Shown piece by piece: positions 51,201-63,200 of a stretch of DNA of 64,000 nucleotides. The position numbers were made by a program, and so were the translations under genes. The notes under the pieces were generated by a model. That model did not search any database and had not been told where the DNA came from. It saw only the letters and a program-made list of their open reading frames with translations. The stretch covers positions 5,781,001 to 5,845,000 of the forward strand of contig JAVMKO010000006.1 of the NCBI GenBank assembly GCA_032164245.1. Direction: 5' to 3'. The stretch is from Sternotherus odoratus (Eukaryota > Chordata > Testudines > Kinosternidae). Position 1 is the first letter of the stretch. Every line of letters begins with the position of its first letter.

Positions 51201-54200
51201 ATCCTCCTGCACCCACAATGCCCCCCCAGACCCCAACCCCCAGTTTTTTGAGCATTTATAATCCTCTCCCATGCAATTTCCAGACCCAAATCTGGCCCTC
51301 AGGCCAAAAAGTTTGCCCACCCCATCTTAGATGAATTTCATCAGGCTGTGCTGATTTGAATACATCTAACTTGTGTAAAATATTCTTGAACATGTTATTT
51401 CCCTATATTGGTTTGTCTTCCTTTCCCCCCTTGTTAGTATTTGAATATCTGGTCTCCATTAGTCCTTTTAGTGAAGACTGAGCAAATTAATATTAAACAC
51501 CTCCGCCTTCTTGATTTCATCATTTATTAGCTCTTTCCCTCTAAGTAGAGGACCTGTGCTTTTTCAGCTTTCTCTTGCTCTTAACATAGTTATAGAACCT
51601 CTTCTTTCCTTGTTAAGTGTAACTTTGTGCCTTAGTTTTCCTGACTTTGCCCCTGCATACCTGCACTATTCTTTTGAACTCCTTAGCAATTCATCCATGT
51701 TTCCACACTTTGTCGGATTCTTTTTATTTATTTTAGTCTTAAAGGTCCAAATGATGCGTGCACACTGGCAATATGTCAAAATACTCTGTCATTTTGAAGG
51801 ATATGCATGAGCCTAAATGAATCAAGTAGCTTTTAATTAAGATTGGTCAGCCCAACTATTTGAAACAGCAAATATTTATTGCATCTTGCCTCCTGGAAAG
51901 CAATAAGTTAAAAACAGAGTCGTGTGTGCAGTGTGAGATAATCGTACGTTCCTTAATATCGAGGTTTAGAAACTTGACTTCTAAAGCCCCGCTGGAAAAG
52001 CTGTGAGAAAAGGTAAAAGCGAGGACTAGCCTTGTGTGAAAACTTAGGCACAGTCTGGGGTGCTGATGTGCCCTTGCTCTGAACATTGATTCTGTCCCTA
52101 CTATCCTCAACCTCTGAATACTCTTTACCAGTCTGGGTGGGACGCTCATGTACCAAATCTCTGGACATGCAGTTTAATGTCCTGATGAGAATCCTAATGT
52201 GAACATTAAAATCAATCCCTGTGCAATGGCTGCACACTCTAGCACACATACTCTTCTCCCCCCGACCCCCTCAATCCAGGGAGAGATGCATACAACCGGA
52301 TCTTGGCCAACCTGATCTTACCAATTCACGAAGACTTCCAGAACCTGCCGAAAGCTTGCCTGAAATCTCACCGACTCTTTTGAGATCTGGCTAATGTTCT
52401 TAAGTGTCAATCCTGAGGCCCACTGGTAAGAATTCTGGGATAATGGGAATGTCCCAGACACCTGGTTGCCTACCCCACAAAGGAGCTTGCATGTGTCAAC
52501 GTACCCTGGAGACCATAGTAAAATGTTGCATGGCAGCTGCTGTCTCTCCTCTTTTGGAAGAGGAGACAACACAGTGTGACTGTGGACACCCCCTGGCAAA
52601 CTGTGGACCACATGAAAGTCAGTTTCCACTTTGATCACTTGCCTGTGGCATCTCCGATTTACATCAAGCCACTCCTGAGGCTGCCCCCTGGCACACTAAT
52701 CTCCGTTTGGCTATTTGCCTCTCTTGCCTCATGAAGAAAGTCTTTAGAAGGACTGAACAGGCTGAGTATCAGTGATGGGAATACGGAAATCCCTTTGCAC
52801 ATGCTGCCTTCCGTACACCGAAGACGTGCTCCAGTGTGTTCGTGCTCCTCTTGAAGTACCTGAGGATCATTTTCCATATGTCACATCGAATACAGACAGC
52901 AGGGTTCATCTGAGCCTCTGTGGGCAGAGGTACTGCTGAGCAGAACTACACCAATTGCTAGATTTGGGGGTCTTAGGCCTTCAGTGCCTGACAGGGGAAG
53001 TGACTTCTTTTAAAATAGCTTTTGCAAGAATCTTAACTTTCCCGCTGCTGTGGAAGAAAACCCACCCATGCAAAACTGTAGGTCCCCTTTTTAATCCTGT
53101 CACTAAGCTAGAGACTTGACCCAACTCCCTGCCCTCCCCATAAGTCCTATGTAAAGACACACAAGCTAAACTGAACTCTAAATATTGCTTTCTTTAAGCA
53201 GTGTATATTAATGGGACTTCTTTGTCTTACAGGAGGAGGTCATCCTCATTATTCAGAGCCCTAATTCTGAATCTCTTCGTTATTTATGTTTCCGTACCAT
53301 TCCTTATGCGTCTCTTTCCTGCACTGTTGGCCAAGTTTGTCTTTCTCAATATTGGTAAGTATTCCTCCCACTTAGTTGTGTGGATAAGAAATGATGTGGA
53401 ACTCATTGCATTTCTTTCTCCATTGATTATCAAAGATCAAAAGGGGCAGCTTGTGAGCAAAAGTGTCCATGTTTCTTTACTAGTATGCAAGATACACATG
53501 AAAGGGTATCAAAGGGCTAAGACGGAAAGTAGCTATTTGGGGGATTCTGGCTAATTTCAAGAGGTCAGGGATGTGAAATAAAACATTTATGTAAATCTGA
53601 GTAAGTGTGCTGGTGAGAGGGGTAGAGTGACTACCTTTCTGTTGTGCAGCTGGTTTGGTGGGATGAGAAATGCATTGGGGTTGATGAGTAAGAATAGCAG
53701 CTTCAGATGAAGGCAAGGGACAAAGGGAGATCCCTAATTGGCCTGACCTTCCTGGTGGCATTACATTTGTTACTCCTGGGGGAATTCTGCACCAAAAACT
53801 TTAAAAATTTTGCACAATTTTTTTTTAAATTCTGCATATTTTGTCAAAATAACACAATATAATCCACATCCACTTTGATTGAACTGGCCTCGTTAGCACT
53901 TAAAAGTAACTTTCCCTCTGATGCTCACCGTTCTTATCAACTGCTGAGAATGGGCTACCTCCCCCCCCCCAATTGAATTGGCTTAGTTAGAACTGTCCTC
54001 CCCCCCCCCCCCACTTGGTAAGGCAACTCCCATCTTTTCATTTATACTTGCTTACTGTATGTTCCACTCAATGCATCTGATGAAATGGGTTATATCCCAC
54101 GAAAGCTTATGCCCAAATAAATTTGTTGGTCTCTAAGGTGCTGCAAGGACTCCTCGTTCTTACCAGTACAGACTAAAATGGCTACCCCTCTGAAACAATA

Positions 54201-57200
54201 TAATCATGCCAGTTTCAATTATTTTGGTAATTTTATTTCAAAATACCAGTCAGTGAGTTTGTAACAATATGTTGGCAGCCGGTATCAAGTGGAGTGCCCC
54301 AAGGGTCAGTCCTGGGGCCGGTTTTATTCAATATCTTTATCAATGATCTGGAGGATGGTGTGGACTGCACCCTCAGCAAGTTTGCAGATGACACTAAACT
54401 AGGAGGAGTGGTAGATACGCTGGAGGGTAGGGATAGGATACAGAGGGACCTAGACAAATTAGAGGACTGGGCCAAAAGAAATTTGATGAGGTTCAACAAG
54501 AAGTGCAGAGTCCTGCACTTAGGATGGAAGAATCCCATGCACCGCTACAGACTAGGGACCGAATGGCTAGGCAGCAGTTCTGCAGAAAAGGACCTAGGGA
54601 TTACAGTGGACGAGAAGCTGGATATGAGTCAACAGTGTGCCCCTGTTGCCAAGAAGGCTAATGGCATTTTTGGGCTGTATAAATAGGGGCATTGCCAGCA
54701 GATTGAGAGATGTGATTGTTCCCCTCTATTCAACATTGGTGAGGCCTCATCTGGAGTACTGTGTCCAGTTTTGGGGCCCACACTACAAGAAGGATGTGGA
54801 AAAATTGGAAAGAGTCCAGAGAAGGGCAACAAAAACGATTAGGGGCCTGGAGCGCTTGACTTATGAGGAGAGGCTGAGAGAACTGGGATTATTCAGTCTA
54901 CAGAAGAGAAGACTGAGGGGAGATTTGATAGCTGCTTTCAACTACCTGAAAGGGGGCTCTAAAGAGGATGGATCTAGATTGTTCTCAGTGGTAGCAGATG
55001 ACTGAACAAGGAGTAATGGTCTCAAGTTGAAGTTGGGAAGGTGTAGATTGGATATTAGGAAAAACTTTTCCCTAGGAGGGTGGTGACGCACTGGAATGGG
55101 TTATCTAGGGAGGTGGTAGAATCACCTTCCTTAGAGGTTTTTAAGGTCAGGCTTGACAAAGCCCTGGATGGAATGATTTAGTTAGGGTTGGTCCTGCTCT
55201 GAGCAGGGGGCTGGACTAGATATCTCCTGAGGTCCCTTCCACCCCTGATATTCTATGATTCAGGAAATGCCTTTGACAAATAGATCCATACTAGGCATAT
55301 TAATACAGAACATTGAGTCCTAATTCCTTTAAACTTTACAATACAAAACAGTGTTTCCCGCACCCCTCAGAAGCAGCGCAAAGGCTTGGGAGAGTCCAGG
55401 GTAACAGAGGAGCTGAGGAAGAGGGAAGAAAGTGCTGGGAAGGAGCCTGGGAGTGAACCTGGAGGGTGGTTGGGTGTGGGTGGGAGAATATGGAACTGTG
55501 GTTTTTTTTGAAGGGGAGCAAGGATTGTTGGGAGCCTCCCCCATTCAGACCCTGGCTGACCCCTAGCCGTTCCCATTCAGTCAGGCACCCCCCTTCCAGC
55601 CTTCTGAACCCCAGTCTGTGACACCACCCCCCAGCAGCCCAAAGTGCCCCATCCTGTCCCTCCCCCAGTCTCTTCACCTGGCCATCCGGGCAGGGCACTG
55701 TAAGGAATGCAGCCTCTGCTCCCCCTCATTGGCTGCTACAGTGAGCTATCTGCTGTCTGTTCTGGTGTCAGAGCAGCCCCTGGTGGCCAAAAGGCATAAC
55801 TGCAGTGTCCTTGGCAGAAAGTATTTTCTGTGGAGGGGGAAAAAATCTGCAGGCAACATGAATTCTGAACCTGTGCAGTGGTGCAGAATTCCCCCAGGAG
55901 TAAGTGTGTACTCTGTCAGTCATTGCCTCAATCATAGGGAGGGACAAGGGAGAGGTCGTGTTCCCAGTACCTCAGACTTTGCAGGCATAACGTCTAGGAC
56001 CCATTTTTACTCTGCATCTCACAGGCTTGTTCCCAAATAAAGGATTTAAAAATATTCCAGGTTGCTGTCAACTTGAGTTTCTTAAGGTATCTTGGAACAA
56101 GCTACACACATGTAGTGAGCAAGCTCTGCCTTTGCCATGGACACTGAGGCTGTTACACACAGAGTGCCGGAAACTTGTTCTGCAATCCAGAAAGCTTTTG
56201 GACAACTTCCTGGGGCAAGTGCTGGAGGAACCAGCCAGTGGGCCATGCGCCTCTTGACTTGCTGCTCACAAACAGGGAAGAATTGGTCAGGGAATAGAAG
56301 TGGGTGGCAACCTGGGCAGCAGTGACCATGAGGTGGTTGAGTTCAGGATCCTGAACTCAAAGGAGAGCAGCAGAATACGGACTCTGGACTTTGACTCCCT
56401 CAGGGAACTGATGGGCAGGATCCCCTGGAAGGCTTATATTGGGGGGGTGGGAGGGAGGCATCCAGGAGAGCTGGCTGTATTTTAAAGAAGTTTTATTGAA
56501 GGTGCAGGAAGGAAACCATCCCGATGTTCAGAGAATAGTAAAAATGACAGGTGACCAGCTTGTCTTAACAGTGAAATCGTCCGTGAACTTAAACACAAAA
56601 AGGAAGCTTACAAGAAGTGGAAATTTGGACAGATGACTCGGGAGGAGTATAAAGATATTGCTAGAGCAGGGGTGTAATCAGAGAGGCCAAAACACATTTG
56701 GAGTTGCAGCTAGCAAGGGAGGTAAAGGGTAACAAGAAGGGTTTCTACAGGTATGTTAGCAACAAGAAGGTGGTAAGGGAAAGTGTGGGATCCTTACTTA
56801 TTGGGAGACACAAGCTAGTGACAGATGATGTGGAAAAAGCTGAAGTACTCAATGCTTTTTGCCTCGGTCTTCACAGTCAAGGTCCGCTCCCAGACTGCTG
56901 CACTGGGCAGCACAGTATGGGGAGGAGGTGAGCAGCCCTCAGTGGTGGAAGACCAGGTTAAGGGCTATTTAGAAAAGCTGGACATGCACAAGTCCATGGG
57001 TCCGGATGCGCTGCATCTGAGGGAGTTGGCTGATGTGACTTCAGAGCCATCGGCCATTATCTCTGAAAACTTGTGGTGATTGTGGGAGGTCCTGGACAAT
57101 TGGAAAAAGGCAGATCTAGTGCCCATCTTTTAAAAAGGGAAGAAAGAGAACCCAGGGAACTACAGACCAGTCAGCCTTACCTCAGTCCCTGGAAAAATCA

Positions 57201-60200
57201 TGGAGCAGGTCCTCAAGGAATCCATTTTGAAGCACTTGGAGGAGAGGAAGGTGATCAGGAACAGTCAATATGGATTTACCAAGGGCAAGTCATGCCTGTG
57301 CAACCTGATTGCCTTCTATGATGAGAGACCCACAAAGCCAGTTATGGGGAAAGGGGTGGACGTGATATATCTTGACTTTAGCAAAGCTTTTGATATAGTC
57401 TCCCACAGTATTCTTGCCAGCAAATGAAAAAAGTATGATTTGGATGAATGGACTATAAGGTGGATAGAAAGCTGGCTAGATTGTTGGACTCAACGGGTAG
57501 TGACCAATGGCTTGATGTCTAGTTGGCAGCCGGTATCAAGTGGAGTGCCCTAGGGATTTGTCCTGGGGCTGATTTTGTTCAACATCTTAATTAATTATCT
57601 AGATGGATGTCATCTGTGAACTTGCTGAGGGTGCAACTAAGCTGAGGGGAAGAGGTGTATATGCTGGAAGGTCCAGCCTGACCTAAACAAATTGGAGGAT
57701 TGGGCCAAAAGAAATCTAATGATTTTCGACAAGGATGGGTACAGAGTCCTGCACTTGGGATGGAAGAATCCCATGCACTGCTACAGGCTGGGAACCAACT
57801 TACTAAGCAGCAATTCTGCAGAAAAGGACCTGGGGATTACAATGGACTAGAAGCTGGATATGCGTCAACAGTGTGCCCTTCTTACCAAGAAGGATAACCG
57901 CATATTGGGCTGTATAAGTAGGGGCATTGCCAGTAGATTGAGGGACGTGATTATTCCCCTGTATTCACCACTGGTGAGGCCACATCTGGTGTATTGCATC
58001 CAGTTTTGCCCTCCCCCCCCCCCACTACAGAAGGGAAGTGGACAAATTGGAGAGAGTCTAGCGGAGGGCAATGAAAATGATTATGGGGCTAGATCACATG
58101 ACTTATGAGGAGCAGCTGAGGGAACTGGGCTTATTTAGTCTGCAGAAGAGAGGAGTGAGGGGGGATTCAATAACAGCCTTCAACTACCTGAAAAGGGGTT
58201 CCAAAGAAGATGAAGCTCAGTTGTTCTCAGTGGTAGCAGATGACAGAACAAGGAGCAATGGGGGAGGTCTAGAGTGGATATTCGGAAAAACTTTCCACCT
58301 AGGAGGGTGGTGAAGCACTGGAATGGGTTACCTAGGGAGGTGGTGGAATCTCCATCCTTAGCTGTTTTTAAGGCCCAGTTTGACAAAACCCTGGCTAGAA
58401 TGAATTAGTTGGGATTGGTCCTGCTTTGAGCAGGGGGTTGGACTCCTGAGGTCTCTTCCAACCCTAATCTTCTATGATTCTAATAGCACACATAAACCAT
58501 GTACCATCGCTTTGCAATTATTTTGCATTAATAGGCTGTCATGTAGCAAGAGGAACAGCAAGGTCAGGTGAAGAATTAAATTTCTTTACTGTCAAGTCCT
58601 CACTTTTTGCTGTAGTAGAATCCCAGAGATCAATGAGAAGATGCAAAGAACAATATTAACCCTCCGAGGTACTATGGTACTCCAGTACCTGCAGTAAGTA
58701 GGTTCAATTCCACCAGTGTAAGGGGAGTTTTACCCATTTGCATGAGATCTGAATTTGGCCCTACACCTTCAAAGGGGCTTACAAACATGAGCTAATCTTC
58801 AAATATCCCCACAAAGGTAGGTAAGTATTTATACCCATCTTAGATTTGGGGAAACTAAGGCACGGGTGAGTAAGTTGCCTAGGACCACACACAGTCCATG
58901 GCAGAGCTGGAACCAGATGCTGAATCTCCTGGTGTCTGGTCCATGTCCAATTAAAGTCAATAGAAGGACTCGGCTGGGAGGAGAATCAGGGCTCTAGTGT
59001 TGTGATTAGCCTGTGATGCCAGGATGCCTATTAATGGACTATTTTCCAGTCACTTTCCTCCTGTCACCTGCTGTGTGAAGGACCCATCCTCCTGTACCTC
59101 TCTGGCTAGTTAGTGTTCAGTTTCATGTTGGCTTGGGGGTTGGGATGGCTGGTACTTCCGGTCCATTACTGTGAGCTGAAAGTAATGAGAGCAACACTTT
59201 TCTGCAAAGGATCTTGTTCACGGCAGTGGTTTTCCTCGTTCTGAGAAGGTGCATAGGCTGGCTGGCAGAGGTACTATAAATCTGTACAGTCACTTCTCTG
59301 TGCAGAAGTGCTGTGTAGTATAGACTTGAAGAGGAAAGATTTCAGAGTTGCTTGACACTGGTCTGCCTAGGCTCCCACTGAAGCCAAAGGTAAAAAGCCC
59401 TTTGTTGGTGGGAGGAGTTAGCTGAGTGTGGGAGATTCCACTTGTGATAGGCTGGGAATTGGGTTTTCTTGCAGTGGCATGAAACCTCTTGCTAGGAATC
59501 TGGTGAGACACTGCTGAGTTTGACTGTGGACATGAACGAATCCTGACTAGGAATGGATAGGATGGTTACTGCACTGTAGGGGGAGAACTTGCCACTTAGT
59601 ATTTTCTGACTTCTCTTTCTCAGTGGCATTTCCCTTTGTGGACTTTGGGAAGCCTGAATTGCTGCTGAACCATACTGTAAACTTCTATCTCACAACCGAA
59701 CCAGAGGTCACCATTGGTATCTGGTGAGTAGACAAACTGGATCCATTTAGACTCTCGTGGACTAGCGGAAGGAAAGTGTTTGAACTGTAATATACCCAGG
59801 TGAGGTCTGACATCTAAGAATTTCAAATCTCAGATTATATTAGTTGACACCTGGATACCATGTCACTACTTAAACTTTCTAGAATCTCCAGCTAAAACTT
59901 GATTCTCACCTTCTGCATAAAGCTGTACATTTTAGTGATGCAGCAAAGTAAGAGCTTGCATGTCTCCAGAACTTGCTTGTAGTAGTGAACAATGAAAACA
60001 GCAACTGTATCTAGATGCAGAGGGCTTGACTCTTCAGTGACCAGATCTGTGTATGCACACATACCTGCATGCTCGGGGCTAGCTAGCCTGATATTTAGCC
60101 ACCTGGCCATGTGCAGCAGTGCAGGTTCAAAGTCCATGTGCACATGGGCATGGTAGTGAAAACCTGCCTTGAATGTCAAGCTGGGGCAGCTAGCAATGGG

Positions 60201-63200
60201 ATGCTGCATAGCATTGGTCCCTCCGTTGAATGTTTAGTACTTCCCCATTATTCCTGTATGATGTGTCCAAAGCCCTTTATCTGTCACAGTGTAGCTGTTC
60301 CTGGCTACAGGACTGTGATGAGAATATGTAGCTATTTTAAAAACAGAGAAACAATGTTGCGTTATATTCTGCTCAATTAAAAAAATCCTATTTGGTCTAA
60401 CAACTGTCTTTGCGACGGGTGTTGCATGTAGAGTAGTGGACGGAGAAATAGTTGGACTCTTTCTAACAAAAGAGGCTGTGCTTGCCTGGTTTTTGAAGAC
60501 CATGAATAACTGTATTTAGTTCATCTTCCCAGGGTCTGATCCATGAAACCGTTGCATGTCTCCTTTGATCAGTAATGGACTATCCCGATGCACTTGAGCA
60601 GGCTTGTTAATTACATACTCTTGGTTCTTTTAGGCATGTTTTGTCTGGCAGCAGGGGGATAGAAGCTCAAGGGAAGGACCACAGCTGGTATGAAGAAACT
60701 CTTGCAGACAATAATCCCATTATAATTTATCTCCATGGCAATGGAGGTAACAGGTGATTAACATGAATAATACTACATTTGTAGGTTGTTCTACATTGTT
60801 GTCTATTGTGTTGCTTTTGACAGTGACATCTGTTGTTGTCAGCTGAAGGCCGGAATAGTTTGGCTGTGAACTCAGGAAGTCTCCTCCCCCCCCCCCCCAC
60901 GCACTTTCAGTCATGTGACTTTTCTTATGGAGAGACGGCAGATTGTCCCTCACTTTCTGGTGGTTTTATGATGTGGCTTATAATACTGTTTGGTTCCCAG
61001 GCCTCCCCAGCTTGTGTCTCAACCACTTCTTATGTCTGCTAGGTTGTAGGCTCTTGGGGCAGGAGCTGATTGTAGAATACCTAGCACAGTGCGGCTTGCA
61101 CAATAGAAAGGTTTAAGAACAGTTAACTTTTTCCTAGGAAGAAAATGCTGTCAATTCAGCAGGTGACACTGAAGTGGGGGGGAGGGATAGCTCAGTGGTT
61201 TGAGCATTGGCCTGCTAAACCCAGGGTTGTGAGTTCAATCCTTGAGGGGGCCATTTAGGGATCTGGGGCAAAAAATCTGTCAGGGGACAGTACTCGATCC
61301 TGCTAGTGTAGGCAGGGGACTGGACTCGATGACCTTCAAGGTCTTTCCAGTTCTAGGAGATTGGTATTTATTAGAAGTGTCTGCCTGTCCTTTCTCCGTT
61401 ACTATGCACAATACCTCCATCCTCTCTTTGACTCACCTCCGTCTGCTCCACAATGCGCACTCACGCCTGCCAGGTCTGTCTGCATGGCCTCTCCTGGTTC
61501 CACCACAAAACTCCATTCCAGGCCTTGATTGTCTCTTGCCTTGACTCCTGCCCATGTCGCCTTCTGGCCTTCAAACACTACTGTGGTGATCCTTTGCCTG
61601 GCCCGATGCGATGGCGAAATTCAGCCTTTCCTAAAATCCTTTCACTTGACTCCCTGATCCTTCCACATCTGGCAGGCTCCCCATTCTCCCCTTCACAGCC
61701 TGCTGCAATGCAGCTCCTTCCTGCCTCTTTGCTCTTGTCTCCTTCCATTTTCCCTCCCATCTCCCTCCTGCTTTGCTCAGTCCAAGTTGCTCATTTTGTC
61801 CTTCACCTGTCTGCCTTGTGCCTTCTCCTTTCATGCCTCCCCCTATGCCTGGAGCCTCCTTCCTGACCAAGTCCTGCCCTGACTGCACCGGTGGAACCTA
61901 CTCATTTCATGGCAAGAGTCAGGTCAGGATTTGCCCTCCCCCCCCCCCCCTTGTGTATTGCAGTCATACCTTAAAATCCTGCTTAAATGTTCCGTGTTAG
62001 CCCCATCACCGCCAGCCTTGAGGAGGTGTCCGCCTGTCCCCTTGGAATGGCTGTCTCTCCCTTGAGGCAGACCTGTTTTCAGTATTAAATAGCCAGAGTC
62101 TCTGTTTCTTTCTGGTATTTCAGCAACTGTGGACTTTTCCCGTACACTGTGGGCTCCAAAGCTGGTGCACATGCACTGAAATAGAGCACTGGGCTTCCAT
62201 CTTGCTGGCTCTCACTCTGTTTTCAGTGATTGATCCATTTTTCTAGCATCTTGGGTGCTAAAATATTAGTGAGTTTATTAGCTTCCTGTTGCTTGGTAAA
62301 GATTTGTCTTTATTCCCTAATCTTGTAGTGTCTGTTTCAACGCCCCCCATAAACTTGACCGCTAACCAATATGAAAAACTTCTGCTATAAAATAACTTGC
62401 ACTTGAAATATTGGAGAAATGTTAAGTTTGTTCTAAACTCATCTGTCTGTTCAGGTTGCACATGCCATAATCTAGAGGCCAGACCCAGAATGGGTGTACT
62501 AATTGAAGGTGAATAAAACTTCCTGGGGTTGAGGCAATGAAAATAGAGGCCATCTGATCTGTGAACGTGACCAGGTGCAAACTGTTGGTTCCTATGTCAT
62601 GCTCAGATTTAAAACTCTCCTCTACTGCAGGGCCACAGTGCACAGACTAATCAATTTAAAAACGCTGAAGAGCACTTCAGCTCCCTGTTGTCTTTAAAGA
62701 ATCTTCATTTCCCCCTTTTGCCTATAATCCGGGTGCCCTGGTAAACAGGGTGTGGTCTTAGAATCAATGAATCCTTGTTAAAGCTTTTTTTTAACTCTCT
62801 CCTACAGGGCTTCAGGACACAGAGTTTCCTTGATGAAGGTAGGTCCGACCGATATGAGTGGGTATTGAGATTCCCACAGCCCAGTGTGTGGGGTGTACCC
62901 GCCCAGAACACTGCTTGTCATCTCGCTTCCCAGAGGAGTGTAAGCCTCCAGCAAAGATGGGTTGGGCCAAATCTTGCTTGTTTGTTTTTTTACGCAAGCA
63001 AGCCAGTTGCACACATCGGAATGATGGCTGGGAGTAGGCCAAGTAGAATCTAGCTGGTACCAATCCTTCCTTTCCATGGATTGGGGATGGTTCTTCTACA
63101 GCTCCTACAGTAGCTCAAAGTTTTGTACAATAAATACATTGGCTGCCCTAGTCTGTCATTTGAAGTGTAACGTTGCTCGATTTCTTAAACAGGTGATGAG

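Larger units (their letters stand above)
53773..55900. mobile_element. TA-flanked DNA transposon carrying two nested insertions
   Basis: Perfect 22-bp terminal inverted repeats start CTCCTGGGGGAATTCTG and end CAGAATTCCCCCAGGAG, flanked by TA on both sides. It contains a fold-back repeat (53865-54196) and a CR1 copy (about 54247-55260). The original element was therefore about 0.8 kb. It has no transposase. Confidence 0.85.

Noticed and set aside
57200..57427. Reverse-transcriptase-like gene (also 38947-39216 and 54294-55005)
   Set aside because: These are frameshifted CR1 fragments with stops, not host or defence reverse transcriptases.
61180..61260. tRNA gene-like sequence with A and B boxes
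   Set aside because: It is the head of a SINE with a CR1-like tail, repeated at 6220, 35433 and 48594. It is not a functional tRNA.
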